A stretch of 64,000 nt of DNA from positions 62,001 through 126,000 of the forward strand of contig NZ_CAJNAT010000015.1 in the NCBI RefSeq assembly GCF_905220705.1. Direction: 5' to 3'. Source of the DNA: Paraburkholderia domus (GTDB lineage Bacteria > Pseudomonadota > Gammaproteobacteria > Burkholderiales > Burkholderiaceae). The notes beneath the pieces were generated by a model. The model had not been told where the DNA came from. It saw only the letters and a program-made list of their open reading frames with translations, and ran no database searches. Position 1 is the stretch's first letter. Each line of letters begins with the position of its first letter. Shown here piece after piece: positions 47,526 through 56,931 of this stretch. Made by a program: the position numbers and the translations under genes.

Positions 47526-48137
47526 ATGATGGTTCTGTATTCCGGCACAACTTGCCCGTTCTCCCAGCGCTGCCGGCTGGTGTTGTTCGAAAAGGGCATG
47601 GACTTCGAGATCCGCGACGTCGACCTGTTTAACAAGCCGGAAGACATCGCCGTGATGAATCCGTATGGTCAGGTGCCGATTCTCGTCGAACGGGACCTGA
47701 TTCTGTACGAATCGAACATCATCAACGAGTACATCGACGAGCGCTTCCCGCACCCGCAACTGATGCCGGCCGATCCGGTTCAGCGCGCCCGCGCCCGCCT
47801 GTTCCTGCTCAACTTCGAAAAGGAACTGTTCGTTCACGTCGGCACGCTCGAAAACGAAAAGGGCAAGGCCGCCGAGAAGAATCACGAGAAGGCACGTCTC
47901 GCGATCCGCGATCGTCTGACGCAGCTCGCACCGATCTTCCTGAAGAATAAGTACATGCTCGGCGAAGAGTTCTCGATGCTCGACGTCGCGATCGCACCGC
48001 TGCTGTGGCGTCTGGATCACTACGGCATCGAGCTGTCGAAGAACGCTGCACCGCTGATGAAGTACGCCGAGCGCATTTTCAGCCGCCCGGCTTATATCGA
48101 AGCGCTGACGCCTTCGGAAAAGGTGATGCGTCGTTGA
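47526..48137 (+). CDS. sspA: Stringent starvation protein A
   Basis: This 203-residue protein has a glutathione-transferase-like fold but acts as an RNA-polymerase-bound regulator in E. coli. The start SGTTCPFSQRCRLVLFEKGMDF and NPYGQVPILVERD are diagnostic. TGAGGAAACG lies before the ATG. It pairs with sspB downstream and follows the bc1 genes as in related bacteria. Confidence 0.95.
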   Translation: MMVLYSGTTCPFSQRCRLVLFEKGMDFEIRDVDLFNKPEDIAVMNPYGQVPILVERDLILYESNIINEYIDERFPHPQLMPADPVQRARARLFLLNFEKELFVHVGTLENEKGKAAEKNHEKARLAIRDRLTQLAPIFLKNKYMLGEEFSMLDVAIAPLLWRLDHYGIELSKNAAPLMKYAERIFSRPAYIEALTPSEKVMRR

Positions 48138-48220
48138 GTTTGGCGAGTTTGGATTTGGGGTGAGGGCGCCGCGTCTCGATTGTTTTCCGTGTGCGCCCGA
48201 ACCCGGTAAGAGGACTGTTG

Positions 48221-48733
48221 ATGCAAGAGATTTCTACCAAGCCGTATCTGCTGCGCGCGTTGTACGAATGGTGCACGGATAACGGCTACACGCCGCATAT
48301 CGCGGTCCGGGTCGACAATCAGACGCGCGTGCCGCGCCAGTTCGTGCGCGATAACGAGATCGTGTTGAACATCAGCTTCGAGGCGACCAGCCAGTTGCAG
48401 ATGGGCAATGAATGGATCGAGTTCAGCGCGCGCTTCTCCGGCAAGTCGCACAAGATCGAAGTGCCGATCGCCAATATTCTCGCGATCTACGCGCGTGAAA
48501 ACGGGCAGGGCATGGCGTTCCCGGTCGAGTCGGCGGGCGGCGAAGCGCAGGATTCAGGCGCCGATGCGGAGCTGGTAGACGAAACCGCGTCGCCGGCTGC
48601 GCCGCGCGCGGTCGAAGCGTCGCCGGCAGCCGATGCCGCCGCCGCCAAAGCGGAAAGCGCGACGGATGGCCCGCAGCCTGACGATGATGGAACGAAAGGT
48701 GGCGGAAGGGCTCGCCTCAAGATCGTAAAATGA
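48221..48733 (+). CDS. sspB: ClpXP adaptor SspB
   Basis: This 170-residue protein helps ClpXP degrade ssrA-tagged proteins. The SspB core KPYLLRALYEWCTDNGYTPHI, IVLNISFEATSQLQ and an acidic/Ala-rich linker leading to a basic ClpX-contact end (GGRARLKIVK) are all visible. AAGAGGA lies about ten bases before the ATG at 48221. It ends about 20 bases before the tRNA gene. Confidence 0.94.
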   Translation: MQEISTKPYLLRALYEWCTDNGYTPHIAVRVDNQTRVPRQFVRDNEIVLNISFEATSQLQMGNEWIEFSARFSGKSHKIEVPIANILAIYARENGQGMAFPVESAGGEAQDSGADAELVDETASPAAPRAVEASPAADAAAAKAESATDGPQPDDDGTKGGGRARLKIVK

Positions 48734-48752
48734 AGTAGAATCACGGCCTCAT

Positions 48753-48828
48753 GCCGGCTTAGCTCATCAGGTAGAGCGCTTGACTTGTAATCATGAGGTG
48801 GCGGGTTCGAGTCCTGCAGCCGGCACCA
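48753..48828 (+). tRNA. tRNA-Thr (anticodon TGT)
   Basis: The acceptor arm GCCGGCT (48753-48759) pairs with AGCCGGC (48818-48824), followed by A and an encoded CCA. The D arm contains AGCTC...GAGC, the anticodon loop is CTTGTAA, giving TGT, and the T arm contains GGTTCGAGTCC. One mismatched pair (T-T) is present in the anticodon stem. The form and anticodon fit threonine. Confidence 0.93.
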
Positions 48829-48836
48829 GTTGTACG

Positions 48837-48875
48837 AAAACGGGTTTCTGAAGAATTTCAGAAACCCGTTTTTTA
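48837..48875 (+). terminator. Intrinsic terminator after tRNA-Thr
   Basis: AAAACGGGTTTCTGA at 48837-48851 pairs with TCAGAAACCCGTTTT at 48858-48872 around six bases, followed by TTATTTT. It is a strong terminator nine bases after the tRNA. The stretch from here to 49118 holds no recognisable gene on either strand. Confidence 0.93.
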
Positions 48876-49118
48876 TTTTGGGCGACGACCGGTGGCGTTA
48901 GGCGTTCGGATAACGTCCGGTTCCATGACGGAAAACGTCCTGAATCATCATCGCCGTTCGAAAATTGCTCTGGCGCGGTTGGGGCCGAGACGTGGAATAC
49001 CGAGCACGGCTTGCTGGTCAAGCATTCGACGATTCCCACGTAGCGTCGGCCACCATGTTGGCGGCGTGCGTATGCGGTGGGTGCGGTGGGAAATGGGCTC
49101 CGTTTTTCCGAATCTCTT

Positions 49119-50432
49119 TCACCTTGTCGATATTGGACATATTTGTCTACCAATCGGTCGCGCCGCAATCACCAAACACGCCGGCGACGGTGCACTGGCA
49201 ACCCGGTGCGGTAGATTCAGCATGCCGCTCGCAGCGTCAATATTCAAACGCAAGATGTTGTCCGCCTGATGATTGATGACGTGCAGGCTTTCGCCGTTCG
49301 GCGCAAATACCAACCCAAGCGGCGCGCTTACGTCCTCGTTCCACGACTGAACCGGGGCTAGCTTCCCGCTGCCGCTGTCGATGCGAAACACTCGGATGGT
49401 GTCGGTGAGCGAATCACCCTGTGCCGCGCGGCGGTAAGCGGCATAGAGAAAGTGTCCTGAGGGATGCAGCGCGAGTGCCGTGGATGTTCCAAGGTTGACT
49501 CCATCGCCATCCGCGGGGGCGACGGAAATCGCGTCCAGCTTTTGCCCGATAACACCGAGCCCTGCATCGTAGCCGTAGCACGCCACCGTCGCGGAAAGCT
49601 CGTTGAGCGCATACAGCCATCGGCCTCCGGGATGTATCGCAAGCGCGCGCGGGCCGCTGCCGGGTAGTGTCGCGGTGCGTCCGGATGCGGTCAGTTGGCC
49701 GTCGGCGAGGATCAACACGCTGATCCGATCGCAGCCCAGGTCTGCACTCAGAACATGTTCGCCCGTTGAATTGAACAACACCATCTGCGGATGTGCGGCG
49801 CTTTGGCGTGTGCGATCCGGTCCGCAGCCGGTTTCCTTCAGAATTCCAGATACAGTGCCGAGCCGGCCATCGGCGCAGATGGACATGACGTTGTAGGCGC
49901 CACCGCCAGACAGCGCGACCACCAGCGAGCGGCCGTCGGGTGAGATTGCCGCATGCGAAGGCAGGGTGCCCGATAGCGACAGCGGCTGCCGGTCCAGCAA
50001 CGATAAGCGCCCGTTGAGCGGATCGATTGCGTAGGCTTCGACACTTCCTGTGCACAACCCCTGGTGAGGCTCTACCCGATTGACGGCATACAGGAAGCGC
50101 CCGGACGGATGACGCGCCAGAAACACAGGCTGTTCGCTTTCCACGACCTGGACCCGCCGCCAGTTGTCGCGCGTGATGGCGAACACATGAATGCCGGGTC
50201 GCGTGCCCGTCGCCGCGCGGTGGTGATCGGCCGGCCCGTTCAAAGCATCGTCCACTGTACTCACGTAAGCAAAGCTCGCTTGCTTCACCGTTTGCGTCGC
50301 TCCAGGCGGCCTACTGGCGGCTTGCCCGATTGCCGCGTGGACTTCTGCACTGCGCGATAAGGCGAGCACACCGAGCGCCGGCAGTGCCGCGCCAGCCTGT
50401 ATGAAGCGGCGGCGCCCCAGGCGCGGGGTCAA
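49119..50432 (-). CDS. Tat-exported lactonase-family beta-propeller protein
   Basis: This 437-residue protein has a twin-arginine signal (LGRRRFIQAGAALPALGVLA) and then repeating beta-propeller blades with motifs such as ARHPSGRFLYAVNRVE, LAIHPGGRWLYALNELS and LALHPSGHFLYAAYR. This is the pattern of the 6-phosphogluconolactonase (YbhE-like) family, here in a secreted form. It starts with TTG at 50432, overlapping the stop of the oxidase gene (TTGA), with GGAG six bases upstream. Opening sugar lactones is the known role in the family; the true substrate is unknown. Confidence 0.85.
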   Translation of the reverse strand: MTPRLGRRRFIQAGAALPALGVLALSRSAEVHAAIGQAASRPPGATQTVKQASFAYVSTVDDALNGPADHHRAATGTRPGIHVFAITRDNWRRVQVVESEQPVFLARHPSGRFLYAVNRVEPHQGLCTGSVEAYAIDPLNGRLSLLDRQPLSLSGTLPSHAAISPDGRSLVVALSGGGAYNVMSICADGRLGTVSGILKETGCGPDRTRQSAAHPQMVLFNSTGEHVLSADLGCDRISVLILADGQLTASGRTATLPGSGPRALAIHPGGRWLYALNELSATVACYGYDAGLGVIGQKLDAISVAPADGDGVNLGTSTALALHPSGHFLYAAYRRAAQGDSLTDTIRVFRIDSGSGKLAPVQSWNEDVSAPLGLVFAPNGESLHVINHQADNILRLNIDAASGMLNLPHRVASAPSPACLVIAARPIGRQICPISTR

Positions 50433-51973
50433 GATCCGCTCCGAAGGGAGCCCGGCCGTATCGACATGGCATGATGAAAGATGTTGTTCGGATCGTACCG
50501 GCGCTTCACGTCTTGCAGAAATGCATAGAGTCCGCTGTCCCCGTAATACAGTTGTGGCCAGAACGGGTACATGAGCATATCGGCGTCGGGGTAGTTGATA
50601 TAGCAGCCCTCATAGCGCTCGCCCGGATAAGGTGTGCCGTCATAACGGTGATCCATGCCGGCGTGCGCAGAATAAACCGCGCGATACAGATCTCCAATCC
50701 AGCGCACATGCGCAGCGTCCTCTTCCGGCGTGCGCCAGTAGGTCTGGTATTGCAGCTTCATGATCGAGGCGCGCTGTGGAACAGCGGTCGTGCTGGCGAG
50801 TTCGGCGCGATTGATGGCGCCGCCGTACGAATCGACCTGAACCAGCGACTGGCTCAAATCGAGATCCGGCACGTTTCGCGTGAGGTGCGCGTACAGACGC
50901 GCGATCTCATGGTCCGTGAAGTTGTGCTTCATATAAGCGGACTTGTACTTGCCGCGCTGATTAGGCCCCGAACCATTCAGATCCTGCGTCGCGGTTAGCC
51001 AGTCATAGCGTGTCACGCTGTGCGATTGCGAGCACAGCAGTTGTCCGCCCGACCGGTGCGCCGGTCCGTAGCCGGGCGGCGCGGCCTTGATCGGCACCGG
51101 GCCGCACGCCCTGAAGCGGTCGAGGAAATCGTTCAGTAAGTTGAGATCGTGGCACGTACCGTCCGGGTTGCAAAACTGGCAGAGCAGCACGATCTGGCCG
51201 GCCGAACGATGGGTGAGTTTGAGTAACGAGAACAGGCCCCACGTGTCCGGATGGGTTCCGCGCGTTTCCCAATATTCGCCGTACGCACGCAACAAGGCGG
51301 TAAAGCGCGCCTCGCTCATGTCCGCCCAATCGAACGCGACACTGGCGATGGCAACTTCGGAAGGCGGGCGCGGCAATTGTGCAAACGCGTATTCGGTCAG
51401 CACGCCGAAGTTGCCGCCGCCGGCGCCCCGGCATGCCCGGAACAGATCCGGATCACGCTTTGCGTCGACGCTGCGCGGCAGGACTTTGCCGTGCGCATCG
51501 ACGGTGACGATGACCACACCGGTCAACCAGTCGACGGTCAGTCCGTGCAGCCGCGACAGCAAACCGTAGCCGCCGCCGGAGATATGTCCGCCCACGCCGA
51601 CCGAATAGCATGAGCCGCCGGGTAGCGTGACGCCGTGGCGCTTATACAGATCCAGGCAGCCGTTCCAGTTCTGCGTGCCCGCTGCGATGCGAAAACTTCC
51701 GTCTCGTCCGACCCTGGAGCCGCTCAGCAGGCTGAGATCGAGCAAGGTACCGCCGGGATTGTTCGAGACGAAGTCTTCGTAGCAATGGCCGCCGCTGCGG
51801 ATCGTTGGCCGGGATCCCGCGTTGACACAGCGTTGCAGCGCAGTGGCAACGTCCTCCATGCTTTCGCACAGTTCGATGCGCGCGGCTGCCTGGGCTTCCG
51901 TCGCAGGCCAGCGCAGATTGAATCCTTTCGTCAGGGTACGGTAGCGCAAATCATCACGTGTCACGCTGATCAT
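50429..51973 (-). CDS. FAD-linked oxidase of the berberine-bridge/sugar-oxidase type
   Basis: This 514-residue flavoprotein has an FAD-binding domain with RSGGHCYEDF (His63) and PGGSCYSVGVGGHISGGGYG (Cys122). These are the two residues that tether FAD in bicovalent members of the family. The C-terminal BBE element is seen in RYDPNNIFHHAMSIRP. No signal peptide is present. The ATG at 51973 has GAGGGAG five bases before it. It is coupled by overlap to the lactonase, which suggests oxidation of a sugar-like compound to a lactone followed by ring opening. Confidence 0.88.
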   Translation of the reverse strand: MISVTRDDLRYRTLTKGFNLRWPATEAQAAARIELCESMEDVATALQRCVNAGSRPTIRSGGHCYEDFVSNNPGGTLLDLSLLSGSRVGRDGSFRIAAGTQNWNGCLDLYKRHGVTLPGGSCYSVGVGGHISGGGYGLLSRLHGLTVDWLTGVVIVTVDAHGKVLPRSVDAKRDPDLFRACRGAGGGNFGVLTEYAFAQLPRPPSEVAIASVAFDWADMSEARFTALLRAYGEYWETRGTHPDTWGLFSLLKLTHRSAGQIVLLCQFCNPDGTCHDLNLLNDFLDRFRACGPVPIKAAPPGYGPAHRSGGQLLCSQSHSVTRYDWLTATQDLNGSGPNQRGKYKSAYMKHNFTDHEIARLYAHLTRNVPDLDLSQSLVQVDSYGGAINRAELASTTAVPQRASIMKLQYQTYWRTPEEDAAHVRWIGDLYRAVYSAHAGMDHRYDGTPYPGERYEGCYINYPDADMLMYPFWPQLYYGDSGLYAFLQDVKRRYDPNNIFHHAMSIRPGSLRSGS

Positions 51974-52232
51974 GAACACTCCCTCGTTTGACAATTGGTC
52001 CGACGGTAGTTTGGGGCGCTGTCCGCGTCAATTGCGCCTGATTGCCGCGGTGGGTGCCGGGAGTGGGCTTCCTGGCCACGCGACGATAGTGAATTGCGTC
52101 CCGCGAACCCGACCCGGAGAGGTACTATTCGGGCGTCAGTCGGCATCACGATCAGTCACTCCGGCGGGCAACGCCCCCCAAGACGCGACGTTTCACCGCG
52201 TCACTCCCGCAACACAGACCCCCATCTTCATC

Positions 52233-53357
52233 ATGACCAGCCCCGCGACCATTACCTGGCCCGAAGCCGACGGCCCCCGCACCGCGCGTTGGCGTTCCGA
52301 AGCCGCGGTGCCGCCGCCCAAGCGCGTTGTCGTCGCGGACGACCGCACGACTGCCGACTCGGCCTATCGCCTCGCCTGCGAAGGTACGGCCCTACTGTGG
52401 AACGGCGACTTTCAGAACGCCCGCCAACTTCTGCAGGCGGTGACGCGCCGGCTGGAACGCAAACCGCGCAAGCAGGGTGAAACGCCGCTCGACGCATTCA
52501 ATCTGCATCGTCAGGCGCAGTCGCAACGTGCCCGCACGCTCGGCATGATCCTGATCCCGCTCGACGCCGCCTACGGCATCCCGCTGCGCCGCGCGCCGGA
52601 AGTGCAGCAGGCCTGCATCGAAACCTACGGACCGTCTACTGACGAACCCTCGGTCGTGTCGCTGCGCGAATTGCTCGGTCTGATCGGTGCGCACGAGTGG
52701 CGCAAGAAGGGTGTGGAGATTCCCGCGCTGGGCGATCGCATCCATCCGCACTACGGCGTGTTCTCGCCGGTGCGCGGCGAATATGTAGATCTTGTCGCTC
52801 GTACACCGTTACCGTCTTTGAACAAGGCGTTCGATATCGGCACCGGCACCGGCGTGCTGGCCGCGCTGCTTGCCAAGCGCGGCGTCAAGAAAATCGTCGC
52901 GACCGACCAGGACCCGCGAGCGCTTGCCTGCGCGCGCGAAAACCTGACGCGTCTCGGCTACGATCAGCAAGTCGAGGTCGTGCAAGCCGATCTGTTTCCG
53001 GAGGGACGTGCGCCGCTGGTGGTCTGCAACCCGCCGTGGGTGCCGGCGCGACCCGCATCACCGATTGAATACGCGATCTACGATTCGGAAAGCCGCATGT
53101 TGCTCGGCTTCCTGAACGGCCTGGCGGAGCATTTGTCACCAGGCGGGGAAGGCTGGCTGATCATGTCGGACTTCTCAGAGCATCTCGGATTGCGCACGCG
53201 CGAATGGCTGCTTGCCGCCATTGAAAAGGCCGGGCTGACCGTGGTCGGTCGCGAAGATATTCGTCCGCGGCACCCGAAGTCGACCGATGAAACCGATGCG
53301 CTGCACACGGCGCGCGTGGCTGAACTGACTTCGCTCTGGCGTCTGAAGGCGCGCTAG
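52233..53357 (+). CDS. Class I SAM-dependent methyltransferase (HemK/PrmB-like)
   Basis: This 374-residue protein has the SAM-binding motif AFDIGTGTGVLAALLAKRG and the catalytic NPPW, typical of methyltransferases that modify amide nitrogens of proteins or DNA/RNA bases. Its N-terminal 190 residues differ from PrmB/PrmC. The ATG at 52233 is chosen; upstream reading lacks similarity. It is divergent from the oxidase-lactonase unit. Substrate unknown. Confidence 0.85.
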   Translation: MTSPATITWPEADGPRTARWRSEAAVPPPKRVVVADDRTTADSAYRLACEGTALLWNGDFQNARQLLQAVTRRLERKPRKQGETPLDAFNLHRQAQSQRARTLGMILIPLDAAYGIPLRRAPEVQQACIETYGPSTDEPSVVSLRELLGLIGAHEWRKKGVEIPALGDRIHPHYGVFSPVRGEYVDLVARTPLPSLNKAFDIGTGTGVLAALLAKRGVKKIVATDQDPRALACARENLTRLGYDQQVEVVQADLFPEGRAPLVVCNPPWVPARPASPIEYAIYDSESRMLLGFLNGLAEHLSPGGEGWLIMSDFSEHLGLRTREWLLAAIEKAGLTVVGREDIRPRHPKSTDETDALHTARVAELTSLWRLKAR

Positions 53358-53396
53358 GCGAGCATGCGACGACGCGCCGCTGAAAAGCGGCGCGCG

Positions 53397-54668
53397 TCAG
53401 GTCAATGTGCCGCGTGCCTCGAGATACGCTAATGCGCCGCGTCCGGCTGTCAGCCCGCTGGCGAAGCAGGCAGTGAGCAGATAACCGCCGGTCGGCGCTT
53501 CCCAGTCGAGCATTTCACCCGCGCAGAACGCGCCGGAAAGACGCTCGATCATCAAATGTTTGTCGAGGGCTTCAAAGGGGACGCCGCCTGCGGTGCTGAT
53601 CGCTTCCGCGATAGGCCGGGCGCGCGTGAGCCGCACCGGCAGAGCCTTGATTGCGTGCGCAAGACCATTCGCATCGGCGAAGGCTTCCTTCGACAGAATC
53701 TCATGCAGCAGGGCCAGTTTTACGCCGCTAATGCCGATTCTGCCGTGCAGGTGAGTCGACATCGAGCGTGAGCCACGCGGTCGCGTGACTTCGGCCACGA
53801 CACGCTCCAATGTCAAGCCTGGCGCCAGATCCAGCGCGATCGTGACGTCGCCGTCCGCCAGAATCCGCTCTCGGATCGCTGCCGACAGGGCGTAAATTAG
53901 ACTCCCTTCGAGGCCCGTTTCGGTCAGAAGTATTTCACCTTGTCGATTGTGGACTTTATTGTCTACATCGGTGAGCGTGATGGCCACCGATTTCACCGGC
54001 TGGCCGGCGAAACGCTCGCGCAGATAGGGGCTCCAGTCCGCGTCGAAGCCGCAGTTAGCGGGCCGCAGCGGCGTCACCGGCACTTCGCGTGCGCTCAGCA
54101 GCGGCACCCAGGCGGCGTCCGATCCGAGACGCGGCCAACTGGCGCCGCCGAGTGCGAACACCACGGCATCGCAGACCACGCGCTGCTCGCCGCCGGGTGT
54201 TTCGAAGCGCAAGGTGTGCGCAGCTGTGTTGCCGCCATCGTTGTCCCAACCCGTCCACTTGTGGCGCATGTGAAAGCGCACGCCGGTTTCTCTCAATCGA
54301 TGCAACCACGCACGCAACATAGGCGCCGCTTTCATATCGGTAGGAAAAACCCGCCCCGAACTGCCGACGAAAGTTTCGACGCCGAGCCCGTGCAACCAGG
54401 CCCGCAAGGCGTCGGGACCGAACGTGTCGAGTAGCGGCGCAATCTGGTTGCGGCGCGCACCGTAGCGGTCAAGGAACGGCTGGAGCGGTTCCGAATGCGT
54501 GATGTTCATGCCGCCTTTGCCCGCCATCAGGAATTTGCGGCCAACTGACGGCATCGCGTCGTAGACGTCGACTTGCAAGCCGTGCTGAGCGAGCGCCTCG
54601 GCGGCCATCAAGCCGGCGGGGCCGCCGCCGATCACGGCGACGCGGGCGGAATCGAAGGAGGATGACAT
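53397..54668 (-). CDS. HI0933/YhiN-family flavoprotein
   Basis: This 423-residue protein has an FAD-binding start (VAVIGGGPAGLMAAEALAQHG) and the family hallmark GRKFLMAGKGGMNITHSE. FALGGASWPRLGSDAAW and the C-terminal APTGGYLLTACFASGLTAG also fit. Relatives are called aminoacetone oxidase-like or TIGR03862 proteins; function is not established. It is convergent with the methyltransferase upstream. Start 54668 matches the Rossmann fold; a longer reading has none. Confidence 0.9.
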   Translation of the reverse strand: MSSSFDSARVAVIGGGPAGLMAAEALAQHGLQVDVYDAMPSVGRKFLMAGKGGMNITHSEPLQPFLDRYGARRNQIAPLLDTFGPDALRAWLHGLGVETFVGSSGRVFPTDMKAAPMLRAWLHRLRETGVRFHMRHKWTGWDNDGGNTAAHTLRFETPGGEQRVVCDAVVFALGGASWPRLGSDAAWVPLLSAREVPVTPLRPANCGFDADWSPYLRERFAGQPVKSVAITLTDVDNKVHNRQGEILLTETGLEGSLIYALSAAIRERILADGDVTIALDLAPGLTLERVVAEVTRPRGSRSMSTHLHGRIGISGVKLALLHEILSKEAFADANGLAHAIKALPVRLTRARPIAEAISTAGGVPFEALDKHLMIERLSGAFCAGEMLDWEAPTGGYLLTACFASGLTAGRGALAYLEARGTLT

Positions 54669-55043
54669 GCGGTCCTGCTGATGAGCGGAGGGGCGGCGCG
54701 TTGGCCTGATCGGACAATCGGGCGGCGCGAAGGGCGCTATTTTCACACCGTGGGCAGCGCAGGGCAAACGGACGGCAGCATGCAGGATCAGTCGGCTGAA
54801 AAACGCTGGGTTCGGGCGCTTTCGTATCCGCTGAGTTTGTGCGCGCGTCTTTGCAATCCCCACGCGCGAACTATACTTTTCAAACACCTTCCATCGGGCG
54901 CAGTCCGCGTCTTCCCCGCGTCAAACTAACCCACCGCTCTCGTGCCGTTCGACGTGGCCAACGCCGCCACGTCGCGGCTGGCGACGTGGTTTGCGCGCCT
55001 GCGGTTCGTTTGGATGTTTCGACGTTTGTTCAAGGAGACTGCC

Positions 55044-55253
55044 ATGACTCGCAAATACATTGATTGCCGCGAGTTCCCGAGCGAAATGAATTGCACCGTT
55101 GCCCTATCCGCCGACAGCGAGAGCGAATTGCTCGACGCGGCCGTGCAGCATGCCGTCACGGTGCACAAACATACGGACTCGCCGGAACTGCGTTCCCAGC
55201 TCAAGACGTTGTTTCATGAAGGCACGCCGCCGGTCGAAGCCCCCCGCGCATGA
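55044..55253 (+). CDS. Small DUF1059-type protein
   Basis: This 69-residue protein carries the DUF1059 pattern: YIDCREFPSEMNCTVALSAD with two cysteines, then ELLDAAVQHAVTVHKHTDS and LKTLFHEGTPP. The function is unknown. AAGGAGA lies six bases before the ATG at 55044. It stands alone between leftward genes. Confidence 0.88.
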   Translation: MTRKYIDCREFPSEMNCTVALSADSESELLDAAVQHAVTVHKHTDSPELRSQLKTLFHEGTPPVEAPRA

Positions 55254-55342
55254 TTTGCCGTTTTTCTTTGAGCTCAGATATCGCCTGACCAGTTCGTGCG
55301 GCGGCGAACCGCGCGCGCTGGTCGCGGCGTTGTCTTCGCGTT

Positions 55343-55663
55343 CTAGCCTGGGTAAGCCTCGTCCACCTTCAACCCGGCCAGCTTGAAAATGACCCGCAGT
55401 GTTTGCGGTTTGATGTCGCGGCGCGATGCGAGCGTCGTCATGACGAAGTCGAGCACTTTCGCGTACTTGAGCATCGTCAGGCACGTTTCCATGTCGACAC
55501 TGCCATCGCGCATGACCTCGGCCAGCCGCAGCATTTCGGTGGAAATGTCGCGTGCCATCTCGAGTTCGAGCTGCTGCTTTTCCGACCACGCAGGGGTGGC
55601 GGTGAGCCTGGCCAGCATTTCCTGAAATTTCTGTTCGACGTTTCCGTTGGGTACCGTGTCCAT
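55343..55663 (-). CDS. Hypothetical 106-residue protein
   Basis: This is a compact, highly charged and mostly helical protein (EMLARLTATPAWSEKQQLEL, MARDISTEMLRLAEVMRDG). No signal, membrane segment or known motif was seen. GAGGCAGC lies about eight bases before the ATG. Codon use matches neighbours, which supports a real gene. I do not recognise the family. Confidence 0.65.
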   Translation of the reverse strand: MDTVPNGNVEQKFQEMLARLTATPAWSEKQQLELEMARDISTEMLRLAEVMRDGSVDMETCLTMLKYAKVLDFVMTTLASRRDIKPQTLRVIFKLAGLKVDEAYPG

Positions 55664-56032
55664 TGCTGCCTCTTCTATTATCCAGGCGCGCGTCCGTTTG
55701 AGATCGCGGCGCGCTGCTGGTTACGTAACGTTCGGCCCGTGTTCCGGGACCGTCCTCCCCACATGCATTCGGTTCGCGTGCTCGATGACACGGCCGGCAG
55801 CCTGTTGTTATGCGCAACACGGCTTACGCCATTGAGTGAGCCGGCCCGCAAGATACTTTCAAGCCACGTCGGAAACGACCCGCGCACTGCTTTTTGAGCA
55901 GGAAGTGTTCCAGGTTTATGGCGTTTCTCGCAGGGTCGACGCGACTCCTTAGGTGAGCGGGCTGCGCTTTGGGTAAACTGGCAGCAACTTTTCCTTTTTT
56001 CCGTCATCTGTCGCACGTTCGCGTTGCAATCG
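55664..56032. other. 369-base gap without recognised features
   Basis: The gap separates a leftward small gene from the rightward methyltransferase. It contains no ORF with credible coding signs, no strong hairpin and no clear consensus promoter. Short overlapping reading frames through it look like chance. Confidence 0.5.
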
Positions 56033-56890
56033 ATGGCGGTCCCCACGATGTCCAGCAAAACCCACGAAATCCGCCCGAATCAGTCCGTCGAGCTGTTGAA
56101 GGAGCTTCATATCCTGACGCGCGACGGCAAGATGAATCAGGACAGCCGCCGCAAGCTGAAGCAGGTCTACCACCTGTTCCAGTTCATCGAGCCGCTGCTG
56201 AAAGACCTCAAGGAGCAGCAGGGCGCGGTGACGCTCGTCGACCACGGCGCGGGCAAGTCATACCTAGGTTTTATCCTGTACGACCTTTTCTTCAAGGAGT
56301 TTCAGGACGCGGCTGGTGGTGCGTCGCACATATACGGCATCGAGACACGCGAGGATCTGGTGACGAAATCCGAGGAGCTGGCCAACCGGCTGGGCTTCAA
56401 GGGGATGTCGTTTTTGAACTTGTCGGTGGCGGAGTCGATTACCTCGGAGCGTTTGCCGGCGCAGATTGATATCGTGACGGCGCTGCACGCGTGCAATACC
56501 GCGACTGACGACGCGCTCCGGTTTGCTCTGGAGAAGCATGCGAAGTACATCGTGGTCGTGCCGTGTTGCCAGGCTGAGGTGGCGGGGGTTTTACGGCAGA
56601 ACAAGGGTAAATCGCTCGGGAATGCCCTGACCGAGATCTGGCGGCATCCGCTGCATACGCGGGAATTCGGAAGCCAGATTACTAACGTGCTGCGCTGCTT
56701 GCAGCTGGAAGCACATGGATATCAGGTGAGTGTGACCGAGCTGGTCGGGTGGGAGCATTCCATGAAGAATGAACTGATTATTGCCCAGTTCAAGGATTTG
56801 CCGAGGCGGCGGCCGACTGAGCGGCTTAATGAAGTGATGGAGACGCTCGGCATCGAGGAGCTGAAAGAAAGGTTTTTCGTCTCAGCCTGA
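56033..56890 (+). CDS. Methyltransferase-like protein with DHGAGKSYL and CC motif
   Basis: This 285-residue protein has a SAM-binding motif LVDHGAGKSYLGFILYDL, then IDIVTALHACNTATDDAL and VVVPCCQAE. These match the Methyltransf_32-like group (related to METTL25 and GSTCD C-terminal domains). The start is ATG 56033 or 56048; no strong ribosome site decides. The target is unknown. It is convergent with the DUF1415 gene. Confidence 0.82.
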   Translation: MAVPTMSSKTHEIRPNQSVELLKELHILTRDGKMNQDSRRKLKQVYHLFQFIEPLLKDLKEQQGAVTLVDHGAGKSYLGFILYDLFFKEFQDAAGGASHIYGIETREDLVTKSEELANRLGFKGMSFLNLSVAESITSERLPAQIDIVTALHACNTATDDALRFALEKHAKYIVVVPCCQAEVAGVLRQNKGKSLGNALTEIWRHPLHTREFGSQITNVLRCLQLEAHGYQVSVTELVGWEHSMKNELIIAQFKDLPRRRPTERLNEVMETLGIEELKERFFVSA

Positions 56891-56931
56891 TCTGTCCTGC
56901 GGCGGTGGCTCTTTCATAGCCACCGCGCGAA

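Noticed and set aside
48791..49168. Leftward 125-codon ORF ending LVPAAGLEPATS
   Set aside because: This ending is the familiar false peptide made by translating the opposite strand of a tRNA gene; it runs through tRNA-Thr and its terminator.
48793..49269. Rightward 158-codon ORF starting inside the tRNA
   Set aside because: It begins within the tRNA, reads through the terminator and overlaps the lactonase gene; composition is not protein-like.
48753..51973. Genomic island inserted at tRNA-Thr
   Set aside because: The accessory genes follow a tRNA, but no integrase and no repeat of the tRNA 3' end were found in the window.
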